NCBI GenBank assembly: GCA_001566295.1
Contig: KQ964341.1
Location: 1 to 12,618, forward strand
Length of the DNA stretch: 12,618 nt
Source: Microdochium bolleyi
Lineage: Eukaryota > Ascomycota > Sordariomycetes > Xylariales > Microdochiaceae
Reading direction: 5' to 3'
Position numbers and translations under genes: made by a program. This document shows positions 7,643-12,618 of the stretch, piece after piece. How positions within the stretch are numbered: position 1 is the first letter of the stretch; every line of letters starts with the position of its first letter. A model generated the notes under the pieces. That model was not told the DNA's origin and searched no databases. It saw nothing but the letters and a program-made list of their open reading frames with translations.

Positions 7643-8671
7643 ATGGCACCACCAAAGTCCTCAGATTCCACAAGTCGTGATCGATCTCTAAGCGTCACCT
7701 CCAACTGTGAGCTTCGATATATCACTCCAGCGCGCTCGGAATACGGCGATGCTGGCGTCTTTGTCGACAACACCTGGATACCTGGTGATCAGAAGAGCAC
7801 TGAACGGAAGGAGCGAGCAAGGCCTCCGATAGATGCTGGTACTGCGCTTGTGCCTTGGCCGTTTGCGGCACATGTCGATACTCGCCTGGAGTTATCTCTC
7901 AACAGTAAGGCCGATCCGGTCAAGTGGCTGCTCGAGAATGACGAGAAAAGGGCGGTGACTATTCCAAATCACGTCGAGGTATTTTCTGATCAGTGTGTGA
8001 CCGGACCGTGACCATACGCTGACGATCCCCTCTGCTGGCAGGTCGCAAAACTCATGTCGATCCGATACCACGGCGATGCTGCAAAAGGTCGCTACGTCCT
8101 TTGGATGATTCCGGACGCGCAGAAGTTCTTTGCCGTACGCGGTACGAAGCCTGAGAAGCTGAGAGCCATGGATCGAGTCGTTCAGGTGACCGATGGGATT
8201 TGTCCTTTTGCTCTCAACGCTGAAGACAGTGGCCCCTTCGGGTTGTACCTCGACTGGTTCGTTGGAGACGCTCGCCGTACCAATGGTTTCTTTGTTCAGA
8301 TGTTCGGTCGACATAACGCAGCGCCCTGCGAGTCCTGTAAAACGCTCGCCTTGAATACTGGCTCCCTGAACACTCCTGGGATGGCTCCGTTCTTTGGCTG
8401 CAAGTCGGTTATAGGGGGTTTCGAAGGGGACCACTCCTGCGGGAACTGTCTCGCTACCATAAAGGCAGATTGCTCTTGGAAGAGCGACTCACTCGCTTTT
8501 GGGCGCGCTGGAGGCGACTTTGGCGTTCGTGAGGACATTAATCCCGATGCAACTCGTGTGGCAGTGACTCTCGACTCCGGCGACTTGGTCAGGATCCTGA
8601 ATGCGAGGGTGGTAAAGCAAGGGAAACGTGTCAACCTCTGGGGTGCAATGCCAGAAGGATTTGAGCTATGA
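7643..8671 (+). CDS. DUF3716-like cysteine-cluster protein, two exons, intact
   Basis: Exon 1 is 7643-7978 and exon 2 is 8042-8671; the 63-bp intron has donor GTATTT, branch site GCTGAC (8018-8023) and acceptor GGCAG, phase 0. The product is 321 residues, joining NHVE to VAKLMSIRYHGD. The ATG is in a good context (GAAAATGG) after a pyrimidine-rich leader. A cysteine cluster lies at Cys208, Cys211, Cys232, Cys245, Cys248 and Cys256 (CESC ... FFGC ... CGNC ... C), spaced like the DUF3716 zinc-binding-type motif found in many ascomycete proteins of unknown function. Metal binding is inferred from the spacing. There is no signal peptide or membrane helix, so a nuclear or cytoplasmic place is likely. 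No lesion is seen. The family call is from memory of the motif. Confidence 0.8.
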
Positions 8672-9381
8672 ATTTCAAGGGAAGGGAAGGGAAGAAGGAG
8701 TCTCCTAATCACGGGAGGATACCTAGCGTGCAGTCGATGTTCTACGAGCAAGAATACAAACGCGAATGCGAAGATTTTCATATGCTGGTTCTTTCAAAGT
8801 AACATGGGGTGAGGCCCAGTCATAGATACCTACCTAGGTAGATAGATGTTGTGTAGTGTTGAAACTTTGTGAGGATCAGGAAGGTGGAGGCTATCCACTC
8901 AAGACTCGAGGTCTTGTGACTGGATCTGACATAGGATTAGAATGATCAGGCAACCCCGCTTAATACTGCCCGTTTTGTAGCCGCTGGTAGCGTTGTGTCC
9001 GCGTGACTAGAGGTCGTTGCTCATACGCCGGAACAGTGAAGTGTCAACCGGAGGGGGGTCAATGGCGATATTAGTGGCTAGGACATGATTACCTACGTAT
9101 GCCTAATCATCAGCGGCTTCACCTGAGGATGTGCCTGATCTACTGAGGAGGATTGCCGTCTGCGGAAGAGGTTATTCCAGGGCTGCGGCGACCACAGTGC
9201 CCTGAGTCGTCTTTGACAAAGTGCTTTAGGCGATACCAGTAAGGAAAGTAGTCTCGTAACCCCAAGGGCGTAACATTCGCTGCAAAATATCTAAGTAAGG
9301 CCTGCTAGGTAAAATCCTGCTGTTTGTTGTCTCCCCAGTGTGACCGTGCAGGGTGGCAATGGCCGGATCAGGTGATTCCAG
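8672..9381. other. Intergenic region, no gene seen
   Basis: The first part is the likely 3' untranslated end of the DUF3716-like gene, with a purine run (AAGGGAAGGGAAGGGAAG near 8679-8696). A 12-bp palindrome CTACCTAGGTAG is at 8830-8841, with related tracts nearby; such CTAGGTA motifs are scattered through many Sordariomycete genomes. No long open frame, tRNA or transposon was recognised. Confidence 0.5.
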
Positions 9382-9528
9382 GTGCCAGGGTACTTAAATT
9401 CCTTATGGTTTGTGGTTGCACTTCTTGTACATAGACATCATCATGCATCGCGAGACGACAGCGCACAGGACGTGCATGCGCAAGTTGCAACTTCACCAAT
9501 TCGATTGATTTTCTCTCCATTTCTTCAG

Positions 9529-9765
9529 TTTGGCGACTCCGGGAACGAGTCCACCTCGGAGCAGGCAAAGAAGAGATCAAAGACCGCCAAGACCGCCAAG
9601 GCCTCAAAGGCCTCAAAGGAGAAGGTCGAGAAGGGGTCCAAGGTCAAGGAGGTCGTCAAGATGATCAGTGCGACGCCACACGCCAACTTCAAGCGACTCA
9701 AGCTGAAAACTCATGGCGCCAAGGGTGGTCCTGGGTTCAACAGCCGTTTCCGGAGGCGGAGGTAG
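9529..9765 (+). CDS. Lysine-rich C-terminal exon of an unknown protein, upstream exons not found
   Basis: The 78-codon stretch starts directly after a strong splice-acceptor-like sequence (TTCTCTCCATTTCTTCAG, 9511-9528) and ends with TAG... at 9763-9765. It encodes a charged, Lys-rich segment with two 9-bp units each repeated twice (9580-9615, giving KTAKTAKASKASK) and the tail PHANFKRLKLKTHGAKGGPG followed by FNSRFRRRR. Codons are strongly biased to C or G at the third base, a sign of real coding sequence. The frame is open further upstream (to 9382) but has no ATG. A donor GTGCAT near 9472 would give a 57-bp intron in phase 0. ATG 9443 (MHRETTAHRT) is out of phase with both donors near it. 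Basic tails of this sort usually bind nucleic acid, which is only an inference. This may be an orphan exon left by deletion. Confidence 0.5.
   Translation, partial: FGDSGNESTSEQAKKRSKTAKTAKASKASKEKVEKGSKVKEVVKMISATPHANFKRLKLKTHGAKGGPGFNSRFRRRR
9580..9615 (+). repeat. Two short tandem coding repeats
   Basis: AAGACCGCC occurs twice (9580-9597), followed directly by AAGGCCTCA twice (9598-9615). They encode the Lys-Thr-Ala and Lys-Ala-Ser repeats of the basic exon. Confidence 0.85.
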
Positions 9766-11186
9766 ACGGGGCAGGTCCGGCTGACGAGTTACGAAGTTTC
9801 GGAATTTGTATTGCTTTTGCTCGCATTTTCACGTGGCGTCTAAGACCAGCATTAGACACGGCATATTGTTGTTCAGTACCTATTTGATGACATATTTCAC
9901 GCTGCTCTCCAAGATACCATCACGTAAATGCTCACTTCTCTGGCTCCGGGCTTGTGTGTCAGCCGCGTCACGTGTCCCTCCTGCTGAATATGTCGTGATG
10001 TAAGGGACCACGGTTCGTAAAACATGGTAGACAGACTTCGTAGCACCACGTAGAAGAGGCTTGGTCGCAAGATTAAAGAACAGGTTAGGTTATGAGAACG
10101 CCCAGGTGGAATTCCGGGTCACTCCTCTGCTTTTGGTACAATTTAGAAATATAAGAAGAAGAAAAAAGAGGCCAACAACCTCAGAGAAGGCCGGGAAGAT
10201 AGATGCAATGTGGTCGAGTCTCAGACTTGGCCTCTCGAAACGTTGAACTCGTCACGTCTCCCTGCGGAGACACTTGGTGTCTGGTCTGGCCCGTCGGGGA
10301 ATCAACAGTAACCTTTTCTTTCCCTGAGGTCCAGTGGTGTCATTCGTCATTATTGTCATCAAAGGGCCATCAGTGTGTACCCCTTCCCTGAGAACGAAGA
10401 GCGAGTACCGACCGTCCAACCTGGAATAGACTGGGGCCCTGATCCTGGTATAGCACGGTGAGGGCGTCACCACAAAAGTTGAGATCGTTGTTCCTAGTTT
10501 TTGGGTGCCGAGTTTAGCTGCTGCCGCTGCTCTCATGGATGGTAAGGAGGCGAGTAGCAGCAACGAGCGAGCACCACCGCTCTGTAGTGAGCTCGTCAGT
10601 GTTCTGGCAGCAATGGACAACCTTATCGGTCGACAGGTATAAGCAAGGACGGCAGCGGTTCGCGCAGAACAGGTACACCAGTTATACAGGACTCTTGATT
10701 GTGTAATCTTAAAAGTCTAGCATTGCCCTCGCTGCCTACTCGCGAGAGCAAGACTTAGATATTTATAAATATACCCACCCCACAACGTAGGGATGGTGAT
10801 ACCTGTAATCGTATGTACAATAGGGTATTCATGAGGCCAAGAATGTCTTTACCACCGGCATATCTAGCCTGCTCGAGTTGGACGCAGCAATACCTGCCGT
10901 TCTCGTCATTGTTTAATCGACACACGCAGCATGGACATTCTCACGATAGGCTATTTGAGCTGAAGTCTTGGCCCCCTCGCAGCCTTGACTACGATCATAT
11001 GCCCCATAAAGTTTTGGATAATTGTTCGTGACCGGCATCCTGACTCAATTAGCGACCCCAAGAATTCCAGCTCGACTATTCTTCAAGGTATATCCTACAA
11101 GGGGACGAGTCCGTTAGAGAAGCTTGCGTTCGGTGCAGGACATTCAGCTGGCTCTCGACATGCTTCTGCGCTCACAGCTGTGCGAA
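9766..11186. other. Long intergenic region, no gene seen
   Basis: About 1.4 kb without a supportable gene. The longest frame (minus, 10252-10620, 122 codons) begins with TTG and has no ATG near its start and no domain. An AT-rich perfect palindrome ATATTTATAAATAT lies at 10759-10772, and an A-rich stretch at 10142-10170. The last 100 bases or so before 11187 are probably the 3' untranslated end of the transcription-factor gene on the minus strand. Confidence 0.5.
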
Positions 11187-11825
11187 TCAAGCTTCCTCCA
11201 GGTGCTTCCCCACTGGCAGCATGGGCCGCCCCTGCATCGGGAACGGCCAGAAGAGCGGGTTCTCAACGCTCACCGCGGCGTGCGCCATCGGCCACGTCGA
11301 CGACGCTCCCCTCATTCGCAGGCCCGCCTCGTTCGTGGCGGGCGACGGCTGCAAAGGGGGTCCCATGTTGCCTCTCACCTTCAGCAGGTCGTCCATCTGC
11401 GCCTCCACACTCGGCATGACCACCACGGCGGCCCCAGGCGACTTGGCCGGCCAGTCGCACACAAAGTCGCCCTCGCTCACGTTGGGCGAGAAAAAGTTGA
11501 GCACGCTCGTGTTCGGCCTCATGAGCCTCTCTGCGGCGCCTGGCGACATGTCAGGCTTCTCGGGCATGTCGATGTTCACCTTCCACTTCTTCGCGAGATA
11601 TCGCAGGATGTGCAGTGCCCGCTCGGCAAAGTGGTGGCACGGAGCCATCTCCTCGAGGTCGGCAATACCCTGTGCGAGTGCCTGCGCAGCCCGTTCGTCG
11701 ACGTGCCCGCCACGACTCATCCCCCCACGTAATGACTTCTCGGATCTGTACGTCTCAGACTCTGATCGGGTTAACTGGTCACGGTTGGATCGCTCGTCGC
11801 TCGTCGTGCCGGGTGTGCGAGACAT

Positions 11826-11856
<31 letters not shown>

Positions 11857-12618
11857 TGCCCATCAGTGGTCTTGGCTCCGAGGGCCAGATGCATAATGGA
11901 CGAGGTGAGGAAGTACGGCACGAATGACGGTGTGCGTCTTAGCGTGTAGAGTTGTGCGTAGGACCGCAGGAGACTCTGGATAGCATCTGCTGCTTGTGAG
12001 CAGACATCTCGTGGTGAGATGCTCGACCCGATAATGCGTAGCTTGATCAAGGGCCGAAAGAGCAGTAGTATGGCGAAATGGTAGTACATGCTGCAGATCC
12101 GGTCAGCGCTCATAATCAAGGTGACCGGTCAATACACTGGGTGAGACTTACTGTGCGAAGAGCACAGCTGGGGTAAAGTTATGCCCCAACCGGAGCACCT
12201 CTGGTATGCTCTCGTACCAGTTTAGGTATTGTATATATATACTAAGCAGGTCTCTGCTTGTCACGGGCCTCCCTGGAGAGTGGAGGACATAGAGCGATTG
12301 GTGAACCAGCTCGCTCAGCTCGCAGAAGCACTTGTACACGGAGCGCACGTTGGACGACTGCTCGCACGAGGGCTGTAGCGGCGCGCCCAAGTTATCGGAG
12401 CCTGGCGATCCCACATCTGATCAGTACTGTATCAACTGGAAGGCTGGGCTCAATGGTCAAGAACTTACCATCATCGGTGTACAGCTTCCACTGCGACGCC
12501 TCCACATCATCGACAATGGCGGGTTTGGGCGGCAAGCGCGGGTACATCGAGCTCTGCGGCATAGACCCTGTCGCGAGTGACCAAGCCCTAGTAATAAAAC
12601 ATGTCAGGGATATCTCCA
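11187..12618 (-). CDS. nit-4/nirA-like Zn2Cys6 transcription factor, C-terminal exons (5' part beyond window)
   Basis: Exons on the minus strand: 12587-12469, 12416-12152 and 12090-11187. The introns are 12468-12417 (GTAAGT...ATCAG), 12151-12091 (GTAAGT, branch GCTGACC, CTGCAG) and one ending at 12588 (branch CTGAC, acceptor CTAG) whose donor is off the edge. The protein reads AWSLATGSMPQSSMYPRLPP, KPAIVDDVEASQW, KLYTDDD, then the helix HMYYHFAILLLFRPLIKLR, IIGSSISPRDVCSQAADAI and YTLRRTPSFVPYF, ending NPLFWPFPMQGRPMLP. These are marks of the fungal-specific transcription-factor (middle homology) domain in the group around the nitrate regulators NIT-4/NirA. The zinc cluster that binds DNA must lie in the part off the right edge. 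The tail has a Ser/Arg-rich linker with an Asp-Ala run. No lesion is seen. The family is confident, but a nitrate role is not shown, because many paralogues in this group have other targets. Confidence 0.87.
11827..11855. repeat. Hexanucleotide microsatellite encoding Asp-Ala repeats
   Basis: GCGTCG is repeated nearly five times on the plus strand. On the minus strand, in the frame of the transcription factor, it reads (Asp-Ala)5. Changes in copy number keep the frame, so length may vary between strains. Confidence 0.85.

Noticed and set aside
10252..10620. 122-codon minus-strand frame with an Arg/Ser/Leu/Ala-rich start resembling a mitochondrial targeting peptide
   Set aside because: It begins with TTG, not ATG; no domain, no clear splice sites, and codon use is not biased. 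Treated as chance.
10759..10772. Perfect AT palindrome ATATTTATAAATAT
   Set aside because: Low-complexity palindrome of a length expected about once by chance; no neighbouring element supports an origin or promoter.
11124..11949. Plus-strand frames of 202 and 242 codons
   Set aside because: Shadows of the transcription-factor terminal exon; the minus strand carries the family motifs and splice sites.
1..12618. CRISPR arrays, tRNA or rRNA genes, integrases or transposases
   Set aside because: None seen; the window is fungal in character, and no regular spaced repeats, cloverleaf candidates or transposase motifs were recognised.

Overview
The window looks like nuclear DNA of a filamentous ascomycete (Pezizomycotina, probably a Sordariomycete). 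The evidence is a HET-domain and NB-ARC gene set typical of fungal heterokaryon-incompatibility loci, short introns (48-80 bp) with fungal-type signals (often a GCTGAC-like branch site before CAG/TAG), a nit-4/nirA-type zinc-cluster regulator, and DUF7703-like and DUF3716-like proteins found in moulds. No species can be named from the sequence alone.

Layout. (1) 1-2140, minus: a badly decayed NLR with order HET, NB-ARC, start of TPR. It carries four in-frame stops and at least four frameshifts and runs off the left edge. (2) 2141-3014: GC-rich intergenic DNA between divergent genes. (3) 3015-3965, plus: an apparently intact seven-helix membrane protein of the DUF7703 type. (4) about 3773-5386, minus: a second NLR, with a patatin-like phospholipase domain fused to NB-ARC. 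Three single-base frameshifts break it, it has no nonsense substitutions, and its 3' end is cut off inside the tail of the membrane-protein gene. (5) 5456-5684: a 229-bp foldback with 30-bp arms (29/30 matched) just upstream of the patatin start. (6) 6039-6468, plus: a third incompatibility remnant, a stand-alone HET domain with a frameshift and a lost C-terminal half. (7) 6567-7143, minus: an unrecognised, probably frameshifted gene. (8) 7643-8671, plus: an intact two-exon gene with a DUF3716-like Cys cluster. (9) 9529-9765, plus: a lysine-rich terminal exon whose upstream exons are not found. (10) 9766-11186: no gene seen. (11) 11187 to the right edge, minus: the C-terminal exons of a nit-4/nirA-like transcription factor.

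Taken together, the left half is a decayed cluster of self/non-self recognition genes (HET-NLR, patatin-NLR, HET) around one intact membrane protein, and the right half is more ordinary accessory DNA. The most interesting structural point is that both NLRs have a phase-1 intron at nearly the same place, at the joint between the N-terminal effector domain and NB-ARC, which would suit effector swapping by exon exchange. Two of the three frameshifts in the patatin-NLR are extra bases in C-runs, so assembly error must be ruled out before that gene is called dead.
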